A DNA stretch of 64,000 bases from Megachile rotundata. Taxonomy: Eukaryota; Arthropoda; Insecta; Hymenoptera; Megachilidae. The position numbers were made by a program, and so were the translations under genes. The DNA is taken from contig NC_134983.1 of the NCBI RefSeq assembly GCF_050947335.1, positions 8,742,001 to 8,806,000 on the forward strand, in the 5' to 3' direction. Positions 1 to 12,200 of this stretch are shown piece after piece. The notes below the pieces were generated by a model. It searched no databases and had not been told where the DNA came from. It saw only the letters and a program-made list of their open reading frames with translations. Position 1 is the stretch's first letter, and each line of letters starts with the position of its first letter.

Positions 1-271
1 AATATTATATACTAAACTAAGCTTTCGTTACTAAATAAGTGTTTAGAACCCTTCAATCCATAAGTAGAGAATTAATTTTAGTTCATAGATTTTAGCAAAG
101 GTCGCATTTTGTAACAGAAAAACATTGTGATTACCCCAAATTTTATTTTTCCAATTCTATATTTTGTTCCTGATATTTCGTACAAGTTATTTTCCTTCCT
201 CGAATATCTTCACCAGAATAAATCAATATCTTCCTTGAAATTGTGATATCACAAATACTTCTTTCACATAG
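1..271 (+). other. Agrin intron end
   Basis: AT-rich sequence ending in the polypyrimidine tract and acceptor of the first agrin exon in the window (..CTTTCACATAG). I see no other feature in it. Confidence 0.6.
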
Positions 272-3200
272 GTATGGAAGTGAAACCTTGCAACGGTGAC
301 CCGCCATTGGTGGATGAAGATGGAAAAGAATACGATTGCGGCAATGGACCAGAACGAAGAGATTGTCCCAGCAACAGTTACTGTCATCAAACAACTAAAA
401 TAGCTCGGTGCTGCAAGAAAGGTTTGATCGTCTTCCAATATCAAAAATCGGTTCTACACCTGAAATGTGTAACTAACGTGAAACTAACCCAACTCCGTAT
501 CTACTCTCTTTATTTAATTGATTAATTTACGTGAAACATGTAAACGTTCCTATTCTACTTTTCTCAAAACAAAGATGAACAGTTAGGTTTCATCTGTAAA
601 TATTTGTTCTATAAATGAATGATATTTACATCTGTAAATATTAGTTCTATAAATGAAAAATATAATGAAATTTTGAAGTGCATGTTTATCGATTGTTTAG
701 CTCAAGGTACCCAGGTCGTGAAGTGTTCAGACACTTGGCACGGCTGTTGCCCGGATGGCAAAACACCTGCTCGAGGACCCAATGGCGCAGGTTGTCCTGA
801 CACCTGCAAATGCAATAGGTTAGGTAGTGTTTCCGATACCTGCAACCCTGAAACTGGACAATGCGAGTGCAAACCGGGTGTAGGTGACCTTAAGTGCGAC
901 AGATGCATGCCAGGCTATTGGGGTCTTCCTAAAATCAGCGAAGGACATCCTGGATGCATACGTAAGATTTATACACTCGTGTCTAATTATACGTGGAATA
1001 TTCTGCGGATATTAACACTTTGATGACTGCTGGTTTCGTGGAATTTTAATTTAGCATGTATAAACGTTACTGGTAATCCGTTTATTCATTCAATTTCATT
1101 AGTATGTTTGGAACATTCCATTAGCATGTTAATATTGAATTACTGTTATGTTTACTCTACATTAATCCTATTAGCTAATAAATGTGAAATTATTAGTGTA
1201 TTTAGTACGCTAAAAGGTTGATGGCAAAATTTCCCAGTTGGGTTTAATAATCTCTAAAGTAGTTTTCAAACTTTGATGAGTTCAGACTCATGTTTAGAAT
1301 TTAAAGATTAGGAATTTTCAAAGTATCAAAAAATCATCAGAGTGTAAGAGTTTGAAAATATAAAAAATTTAGAAGAATCAAAAAGTTGTCGAAGTATTAA
1401 AAAATGCAAAAGTCCCAAAATTCTAAACCTCCAACCTCAAAATTAAAAAATTTCGAAATTGCTATCGATAGCACAAACTTGTGATATCATCAAGGTGTTA
1501 CAAATAGACCTCCAAAATGACTTAAAAATTTCATTATTCTGATACTAGAATACAATAAAATAAAATTACAATGAAATTGTCGAACGTATCACTATACAAG
1601 ATTAATTTATACCATTTTAATAGTTCAATCCCTTCAATATTATATTTCATAAATTAACACACAAATGGGATTTATTTGTTTCAGCGTGCGGGTGTTCACT
1701 CTATGGCTCTGCCAGAGAGGACTGCGAACAAATGACAGGTCGTTGTGTATGTAAGACCGGCATACAGGGTCACAAATGTACAATATGTACAGATCACAAC
1801 AAGATGCTAACACCTACTGGTTGCTATTCAGGTATCATGCAAAATAAGACAACGAAGAGACATTCAATAACATGATTTTACACTTATTTCTATCTTGATA
1901 GGGTTTGCATTCTCCAACTTCATAATTATTATATTCATATTCCTATTATCAACGAGATATTACTGTGATCATCAAATTGTTCGGTTAACATGTTGATCAC
2001 CACAGTAGAAACTTTTGTGGTCACACTATAAAATCAAAGACACTTGAATTTCATCTCTTAGCCTCATAGTCCGTGTCATCTCAACATTAAAAGTTTTCAA
2101 GAGTCCCATCGTCTGTCTTTCCTGTAAACAGTTTAACTGAATTTGCACCACCGGTCACATACTATGACAAACCGACATGGTTGACCACGGTGATCGACGC
2201 GTTAAGAAAATAATTTGAAAAGAAAAAAAGTTGAGTACTAAAGAAATGAATTTCGCGTTTGCTTGCAGTGGACACAACACCGCCGATACCAACGTCCTGC
2301 AACGAGCTGGAATGTTATTCAGGTGGGCAGTGTTCAGAGATCGGTGGTCCACATTGCGTCTGTCCGTCTTCTTGTCCATCGGACATACCGTCGGCACCAG
2401 TTTGCGGTAGCGACGGACAGACATACGACAACGAGTGCGAACTTAGGCTGTACGCTTGTCGCCACCAGGCAGACGTGGTCACTCAAGCTTTTGGCCACTG
2501 CAGAGGTGGGTTTACTGAGCGTACGCCGTACAGGCCGCCTTATATTCTGCATTACTAAACCCATTAACCACCGGGAACACTTTTAACCCTGGAACGGCTT
2601 CTGGACAGGATTGGATCCTGTGTGAAATGGGCGATCCGCTAACGTTTCTGCGGTGTGCTAACCTGTTTAAAATTTGGCTAATTCGCAGTTTAATTTGTAC
2701 CTACTTGTTAAGGATCGACGGTTTAGTTTAGGTTCGTTTGTGAATGTTAGGTGACCAGCGAATGCGATTTATTTAAACGATTCAAAGAGGACGTCGGAGC
2801 ATAGTCGTAACGATTTCGAGGGTAACGTACGAAGTTTAGCATAATTCTCTTGTAGTTAGGATTTATATTAGAAACTGATGGAGCCGGGTTTGCGTAATTT
2901 GTTAAGGATCGAATAGGAAGTTGCGAGATTAATAAACTATTAAATAATACAAATGTTTAGGTGACGAAATGAAAGCTCAAAGCTAGGACTAATATCTAAC
3001 CTGTTCCTTTGTATCCACTACGTGATAATAAACTTATATCAAGTTTCTACTGAGATGTATACCTATATGTTTATAATCCCCTAACACCCGATAAGCTTGA
3101 TCGCTACTTTGCTTGCTTTCTTCACTAACTTTGATTCACCCATCCTATGTGATTAATTGTTTCATTCAAAATTATTGCACGTTGATAAACAAGAAAGAAA

Positions 3201-6200
3201 GCAAAGTGTCTGACTCATACTTTCGTTCTTTAGCTCAAATTATCGTTATTTGAACATACCTACAAAAATACAGGGTTATCCTATTTGATTCTCATATTTT
3301 CAAATTGAAATAAGATATGAACAATTTATTAATATTTTGTTAATTTACATTTTTGTAAAATTGTTTAATTTAGTACCATTAACTATGAAACGTAATATCA
3401 TTGATTCTTTAGATTTGTTTTATACATGTAACATGTTGTACATATTTTTTACTATACATACTACCTAATTGATATTCAATTTGATCAGTGACGGCTGCAA
3501 TATTATTTTCTAGCTCATTAATTGCTCTTAGATTATTACTCTAAAGCGCTCAATTTGGATAACTGTATAGACAAAAGTAAAATTAAGATGAATAAAATTG
3601 AAACTGTGGCGTGTTTGCTCAATTTCGTGAGAATTGTCAGAAGTCGAAGATCCAGTCGGTCTCGAGATACGGATTCATGGAATTTCCTTTATCCCAGGAG
3701 TGTACTATCTCACTCGTAGGTAAATTCCGGGAAGTTGGTGACGTTAACTCGCGAAACTAAGCGGCAAAGGTGGATTTAACTAAATCACCGTCAACTTCTA
3801 GCCAAGTCTCTTGTCCTAAGTGGTCCCTGTGAGATATACCCAGACCCGAGACTTAACATCGGAACCTTTAAGAAACGGTAACGAAACGTCTCGGTTGTTA
3901 AGCGCGGTCTTCTGTCAAAATAAATTAGCTCCGTCGAAGTTAAAACCGTCGAACTTGAAACGAACATTGAACCGACCGCTTTTTGATATCGTTGCCCGCC
4001 ATAAATTCATCCCTGGAGATTCGCTCGGCGTCGTGTTCAACGAATCGAAAACCGTGATAAATTTATCGAACGACGAAGCTGAAAAGAGATTCCCCTTCCG
4101 CGTCTATTTTCAATCAATTCTAACAAATAGCCAAATCTTTTGTTGGCTGAAGTATTGTACGGTTCTGCAGTTATTCTCAATTATGAAAATATAAGTTTGA
4201 AATTAATATAATTAGAAGTTTGTAATAAATCCAAGTCTGTGAAATGTACATAAATCTACAGACGATGGATATGAATCACGTGAATTAAATATACTTTACT
4301 CGCGTATATCATAAATGTTTAAACATTCTCAGTATGGATATGCTATAAGCAGTATTTTAGGGCAGATCTACAAAAGTTTTAAAATTGATCGCCATAATTC
4401 GCGGCTATAATTCGCAGCCGAACATTTTATATTCAGAGTTGGGAAATTTATGTGATCGTTACTGAAACTTCGATTTAATAGAACATAAGCATTTTGCGAT
4501 ATTATTTCACGAAATCAGATTTTCAAACTTAGTTATGTTCATTACTTTCTATGTCAAAATCATTTTGTAATACGAACTTAAGTGTACACGACTATTTTCA
4601 TCGAATTTCAACAGTAAACTTGTAAGTAATATTTATGTTACGAAGTCATGTAACATTTTCTATATTTCAAAGTCTATTACTTTTATAGTCAGCTATTTTT
4701 CACTGAAGACAAAAGGTTTGTGGAGTCTTTATCAAACTCTTTTCTATAAATACAGACAGACCTTCTATAACTAGCCATAATATATACATAAATACAATAA
4801 AGAGAGAATCGATTTTAATCCTTCGTTGCTTGATATTGATATTCGACAAAATTGTGTCAGATCTAACTGAATTGCATATCTGCCTAAATATTAGTAATTT
4901 TCAACTTCTTCTTCGCACAACGTTGCAATATACGTACACATTCCCGTAAGCTTCCCATCTTCGAAATGAATCACATGTCAAAGGGTTAAAACACTGGTAC
5001 TCATGCGCGGTAAATACGTGTCGAAGAAAAGAACACGAAGAGGCATTCGCAGCTGTCGTCTGAAAGTATCCGAAGAAAGTTCGAAACGTTGAAATCTATT
5101 AAAGTCTCATCGTGATTCCGTAACCTCTCATCCCTTATTTTCGATTGCTCGGCCCTCTCGAACCAGCCAGCTTCGTCCTCCATCCACGTCGTCTGGTCCT
5201 CTCTCGGCCGCTGGAAGTCAATCTCTTAAAAAGTTCTTCGTCGGAGCTCGTCCTTCCGAGTCAAACATAAATCAGATTACTTGGAGTACGCGAACCATCC
5301 ATCCCCCGCCCACTGTCTTCGCGAGGAGTACGCTTTACACGGGACAAGGCTCCTTTTTCATCCCGTTTCCTTCCCCTCAGCAAGAACATTCTGCGGTCGA
5401 ATGAACGTGGGACCGTGTGAGTGACGCCACATCAAAGCTTGTAAATACTGCGTGTCTCCTTCGAGCTCCTTTCAAAATTCCCTACGAGAAAGTACGACCG
5501 CCTTTGATGAAAGTGTGAAGTTTCATACGGTTGACTTTGCAAATATAATATTTTCAAGCGTGGTACCGTGAAACGAAAGCGGATGTACACTTGCGTGCAA
5601 CTTTGGTTTACCTCGGTTAACACAAAGACAGGAAATTTAGGTTAGATTCCCCTCGAATTATTTTTCATCCCTTATCCTACGGTTTTATACAGTGGAGTTA
5701 TTCATTCATTATTATTCACAATTGTTACGGCATTGAGACAGGTAAAGAAAATTGAAATATTAGGTACATTATGCGGAAATCTTTCTTTCTACTTATTTTG
5801 ATATTATATGAATTGTCAGTTGTACCGTGACACGCTACAGTAATAATTATTTAGAAAGTTTGATTTCTAGATAGATTGTTAACTAATTACTCATTTACTA
5901 AGAAAATCTGAGAAATATACAAAATCGGATTTTACTCGTAATTGCAATTCGTCGAATCGAGCTTTATAAATCCACGAGATACGGCAATAACTCCTTAGGA
6001 TTTAGATACAGGAACACGATCGAGATTACTCTCGAGCGTAAGAAGCTTACAGAGATAACAGCGTCGGATGGTACATTTCTGAATGTTAAAATGGAAGATT
6101 TATTTTTTCGCGGCACATCGATAATTCCATGCAGGGAAACGTAAATAAAAGTAAGAGTGGCCGTCGTCATCGGTGCTCGACTTCGTTCAAAATTCTACGC

Positions 6201-9200
6201 TTTCAGCGGATAAATACGAGGCTAATCCTCCGGTCGTTTCTTCGATTCTCTTCGTAATATAAACAGGAAAGGGATGAAATAATGGAACAGTCAAACGTCG
6301 ATAAAGGAAAAAAAGCTCCCATTGAAAAGAGCAATCGTCAGAGCGAAGAAATTCTCTCGGTTCGTAAATGTCGACTCGTATTTCCCGTCAGATTCTACTC
6401 CCCGCCAATCGACGAACACTTAAATTGACTAAATCCATTCTCCTCGCTCCTCTCTCCGCGACATCGATTCTCGGCGTGGAAAATATTTTCAATAGGGACA
6501 GCTAGCGAGAGAAAATGAGTTTCGCTGTCGATTTTGTCTCGCAGCCGATAAAAGGCTCGATTATATCGAGAGAAATACGACGGGACGATGGTTAGGGGAC
6601 GTTGGACCGAAAGGTACATACAGGGAGGGGAAAAAATGAAGGAAAAAGATAGCGCACGGCAGAAGTCGTCGAGGTAAAATAATAGGAAGCAACGCTGCAA
6701 TTGGAAAGTAATTAAAATCCCATCAAGCCGTTTCCAACTGCTGTTACCTGGTCCCGGTTGTCGGCTTCGATAGAATTAGCTTTCAGATTCTCATTATTTA
6801 GAGAAAACCTTCGAAGCGTTTCCATTTTATACGTATATTTGTTTTTGTTCGGTCAGCATCGATTTTCTGTGTTCGTATCGATTAAATTAGTTGGATCAAC
6901 TTTCATAGCTACGATGGCTGACGAGGGCGCCGGATATGGACAAATGGCGTCCACTCTTGGATATAACATACGATTCATCTTTTTTCCTAGAATATATGGA
7001 ATATGTCGTTAAAATATAAAATGAATAGCATGAAATTTTTTAGATAATACAGATGATATAACAGCATACGATTCATCTTTTTTCCTAGAATATATGGAAT
7101 ATGTCGTTAAAATATAAAATGAAGAGTGAGTATTTTTTAGACAATACAGGTGCGACTAATGACCGTTGGATTTTAATTTACTGTATCTTCCAAGTCGTAG
7201 AAATGATCTTTAGTTTAACCTAGATACTATATTCTTCAGCTTCATTTGACTCTTCTTATGTCAAGTGTGACTAAGAAGTAATTTGTGAGTTACATTCACC
7301 TTCCCTATTTTTCCACTCTTACCCAGTCGTAAAAGAATAATCCCGTCATCTCCACATGACTTTTTACTTTCTCTTCACATCTCTGAATTATGCAGGATAA
7401 TTCACACATGACGCGAAGAAAATGTCGGAAAATATACGGCAAATGTTGGAAGATACTTTCTAGAGTACGTAGTGGAACACTTTCAAAGTTAACAAGTTAC
7501 GAATGTAATATGGAAATTAATTTTCAAAACCTTTAATCTACCAAATTCGCAAGCTTCTTTAGAAACTTAAAATTCTGATAATTTATTCTTTCTAAAAGTG
7601 CTATCAATCCATTAAACTTTAAATTTAAATAACAGAACAGGTGATTTGAGTTTATAAAAATTGTCAAAAAGATGAATTAGGTACGAAAAATGTAGCGTTG
7701 GTTCGACATTGATCCATGCTTTCAGAAAGCCCATTCGTGATTTTTTGGTCGTTATAAAGTATTCAGCCGAATTTAATAGAATTACCGAAAAATACCGTTC
7801 TGTATCGAACAGCCATAAAAGTCTGGGCCCATCGTGCAATTTTCAGACGATCCCATGGTGAATACGGACTTCCCCGCTAAAAGGTATACCGCAGTGCAAT
7901 ATACCCAACCAGCAGCCGCCATTTCTCCATTGTCCAAATCAACTAGACATCTGCTGATACCAGAACCGGATCCACGTTATTATTACACTCATCGAGCACA
8001 TCAAGAAACCATCACCATCGACAGGGACAATTTGAAACATGGTAAACGTCCATTTTCATCTTACATCTATTCAATCATAAACAATTGTAAATTTACATAT
8101 TTTCATCTTTAATTTTCCTATTTGTCATTAAGTTTCTTAAATAAATATTATTATCTTGCAAAAATTGTATCAAGGTACAATATTGCATTGTATCAAGTAA
8201 TATAATCTTATATTACTTATATTTTATTTGTTTTGTCATACACTGCAGTGAAACGAAGAATTATTCTAAATATCATTTACAAAGGTATATAAAATCCAGA
8301 CATGTGTTGCACAAAGCATAAATAATTGTTGCTTATTTGTTATTTTTGTATTGTACTAATGTGCTTAACCTTTGTGTTAATAATCAAAATGTTTTGTAAC
8401 AGCGATTATCCTAAATGTTCTATTTAACATGAACTGGACGTGAACGTAAAAATAGGAATCTAGGACAGTTTAAAAATATTCCAACGGGAACTCCATAAAT
8501 TCATCAACGTCAGCACGAAAATGAATATCACCGGCGCAAAGATTAAAAATGTAAAAGTATTTTCGAGCGGCGATGTATTTTATTAAGGAGTTAAATAGCG
8601 TTAGTGGACTTTGGAAATATTACATTTTTGGAAATTTCTGAGTGACTGATAGACTGTAAATGTTCAAATTCTTGTGTTTGTAAATCCTTATATTTTCAAA
8701 GTACACGATTATCAAAGTTCGATATCTTCAAATTTTTTCATTTTCAAATTCTTTATTAATTAAACTCCATGTCTGCAATCTATAAATTGCTAAATCCTCA
8801 AACCCCTAATTGATAGATCTTCAAGATCTAAATCCCCAAATTCCTAAATTCCCTTTTCAACTCTTCAAATTCTTAAATCTCCCGAATCCTAAATTGCCAA
8901 ATACTCAGACCTTCCAATTTCCAAATTTCGAAATTTCTAAGTCGTCAAATCCTGAAATCTCCAAATTGTCAAGTTCCCGATCTCTCAAATTCGCAGATTC
9001 ACCGTGTCTCCAATTCCCAAATTCCCAAATTCTCAAATTCTCAAATCCCCAAATCCCCAAATTTTCAAATCTCCAAATTCTCAAATCCCCAAATTATCAA
9101 ATCCCCAAATTCCCAAATTCCCAAATTCTCAAATTCTCAAATCCCCAAATCCCCAAATTTTCAAATCTCCAAATTCTCAAATCCCCAAATTATCAAATCC

Positions 9201-12200
9201 CCAAATTCTCAAATTCTCAAATCCCCAAATCCCCAAATCCCCAAATCCCCAAATTATCAAATCCCCAAATTCTCAAATCCCCAAATTCTCAAATTCTCAT
9301 ATCCCCAAATCCCCAAATCCCCAAATCCCCAAATCCCCAAATTTTCAAATCTCCAAATTTTCAAATCCCCAAATTATCAAATTCCAAAATTCTCAAATCC
9401 TCAAATTCTCAAATCCCCAAATTATCAAATTCCGAAATTCTCAAATCCCCAAATTCTCAAATCCCAAATTCTTAAATTCCCAAATTATCAAATCCAAAAT
9501 TTCTAAACCCCCAAAACTGTCAACCCCAAATCTCCAACCACCATTTAAAAATTTTTAAATTAAAAACTCTGTAAACTTCTACGTCGAACACCTCATTATT
9601 GCTCGTATCATGCCTCCCGATTAACCTGAGCTCTTCAGTGCACACTTGACCTGCCCATCACCTACTCCCTTAAACGTAAACCCGATCGATATTGTTTTCC
9701 AATTAATTTAGTATAAATACCAACTTCTAAAACGAACGCCATGATACTCCGAATTTCATGTAATTAACAGTTTCAACTGACACTCGATAAATGGAAGAAA
9801 GTTCCACTAGATATAAACGCAAACGTGGATAAGTAAATGTCTCCTCGTATGTTGCATCCGTAATCCGCTTAGCGGTTAATTCTGCATCGACTCGGCGTCG
9901 ATAATCGGATAGATAGCATATAGTGTCATTCGTACACCACTTTTTTTCATAAAGGAACGAAACTGTAGGCGGACATCGATTCAACGATCCCGTTTTTCAG
10001 GAGTGGCTGCAGCGTATCGACCAACCCCGGCAACGATTCGGGTGGTCACCGCGTTGCTGGGCGATTTATGCACCGATGACAAGGATTGTACTATACCCAA
10101 CAGCGAATGCTCCAATGGAGGATGCATTTGTTCGGATGGATATGCTGAAACTAGCGATAGACAGGAATGTTTTGGTAAGTGGTACCGAAAACAAACTAAA
10201 AGTACCGGCAATACAATGATAAAAAAGGCGAAGCAATTTTTGTATAAACGTTACGTTACGGTCTGCTACTTTTCAGTATTATTAATGTAGAAAATTTGAA
10301 CTTAAAATTAAGAGACATTTAAAATCGAGAATTTTCAAATTTTTTAATTCCTAAAGTTCAAGTTCAAATTTTCTACATTAATAATACTGAAAAGTAGCAG
10401 ATCGTAACGTAACATTTATATGAATTTGATGACATCGAAAATCTAGAAATGTCAATATATAAAAATTTCACTTCGTCAACATTAACAAACTTAAACTCGA
10501 TAATCGTATAAACCTTAAATGTACAATTTTCGAGAATCTGAGAATTTGAGAACTCCCATCAAACATTAACGTCGAAACAATGAAGAACATCGAAGTTACG
10601 CGCCCTGATTAACAAAGAATATTAATCGTCGCATCACGGTACACTATGGGTTCGATAACAAAGTTCGCGTTGAACGCGTTTGAACTTTCTGAACGTTTGA
10701 TAGCTTATAGAAGAATCTAATTGACCTGTTTCCAGCTAATTACGTGCCAGTAACACCGACCGAAGAATTTCGTGCTTGCCTGTCGTATCCATGTCACGCG
10801 ACATCGACGTGCATCGATCTGCCGAGCGCTACATTCGTTTGCATGTGTCGTCCGAATTACACCGGCCTATTATGCAACGAGGAGATCAACAAAAGGGATT
10901 ACAAAGTGCCGTCGTTCGACGGCAAGAGCTACGTCCGGATGAACAGGTTGAAAGCTTACCACAAGTTTAGCGTCGAGGTCGAGTTCAAGACGTACGCCGA
11001 CAATGGGATTATACTGTACAACCAACAGAAGAGCGACGGCACCGGGGATTTCGTCTCGTTGGCCATCGTCGACGGGTCGGTGGCTGTTATCCTGTAAATT
11101 AGTGCCAAAGACACGGAATTACCGTAGCTAGAGCCCCTGATACGTTATCTATTCTATGTCCTGGCTGAATTGGTAGCTCAAGGCCATTTAATGTGGCTAA
11201 ATCCACGCGTACAGTTTACCTATTCCGTCACTTTCCTCTTCGTCTCCTTTTATGGGACAAAAATGTGTAGTATATAGCTCTGCTTGTAACAGAATAATTT
11301 ATTAGAATTGTTCAAATTTGGGGTTCGAATACCTGTGATGTCCAAGTCGATATGGAATTCAAATATTAATGGGTCTACGTTCGAATGGTATACAAAGTAC
11401 TTGAGATTTATTACCTAAGTAATTCAGATTTATTTTAACATAGGACTTCGTGATATTAATTATAGGACATTGTTTAGATCCCTTAACTTTCCGCACCAAA
11501 TCTAACTCCTCTGTCATTTGATAGTGAAGGATAGATAGATAATTATTAATTACTAAGTATTAAAAGGAAGTTACTAGTATTGTTTCTGATGTTAATTCTT
11601 TTGCAGGCACGTGCAGTTTCGATACAATCTAGGAAATGGTCCAGTGGTACTGACTGCACCTGAAAGAGTCACCATGAAAACATTCCATCGTGTAGCAGCG
11701 AAAAGGTACCATAAGGATGGTGTTCTAATTTTCAACGACGGAGAGGATGTTGCTGGACAAAGTCAGGGGATGCTGAAATCGTTGGATTTGAATCAAGACA
11801 CGTTCATCGGGAATATGCCCACAAATTACTCCAAGTATGTATCACTTATTACTTGTGTCGAAGAACCCCATTACTGTACTTTCTTCACATTTTATCATCT
11901 TTACGTTTTCAAAGTAAAAATTTATACAAAATGTGTTAAATACATACTAATTTCTCTGTATTCTTCCTCTTCTTCTCTTGCAGTAATGATTACCAATGTC
12001 ACATTTTTATCCATTTTATTATTTTCTTTACTCCGACATATGTGATTAAATAAGAATATTACCAAACCTAATCTTTGCCACAGGGTATACGACAACATCG
12101 GAACCAACCACGGCTTCCTGGGCTGCATCAGAAAAATAAAAATCAACCGATACAGTGTCGATCTGCACGTGGGTCACGACAAAGACATCTTAGAAACATA

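Noticed and set aside
3820..4194. 124-codon frame in the agrin intron
   Set aside because: No domain, no splice signals joining it to agrin in phase, low-complexity end. Most likely chance.
8810..9558. Two long overlapping frames (221 and 184 codons) on the plus strand
   Set aside because: They consist only of the 8-nt repeat read in different frames, which gives an eight-residue Pro/Ser/Asn/Gln/Ile periodicity. Lack of stops follows from the repeat unit, not from selection.
10246..10417. microRNA precursor
   Set aside because: The stem is long and almost perfect with a 56-nt loop, more like a recent foldback than a typical animal pre-miRNA. Kept only as an inverted repeat.
11318..11335. 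tRNA B-box-like GGGGTTCGAATACC
   Set aside because: No matching A box, acceptor stem or anticodon arm around it.
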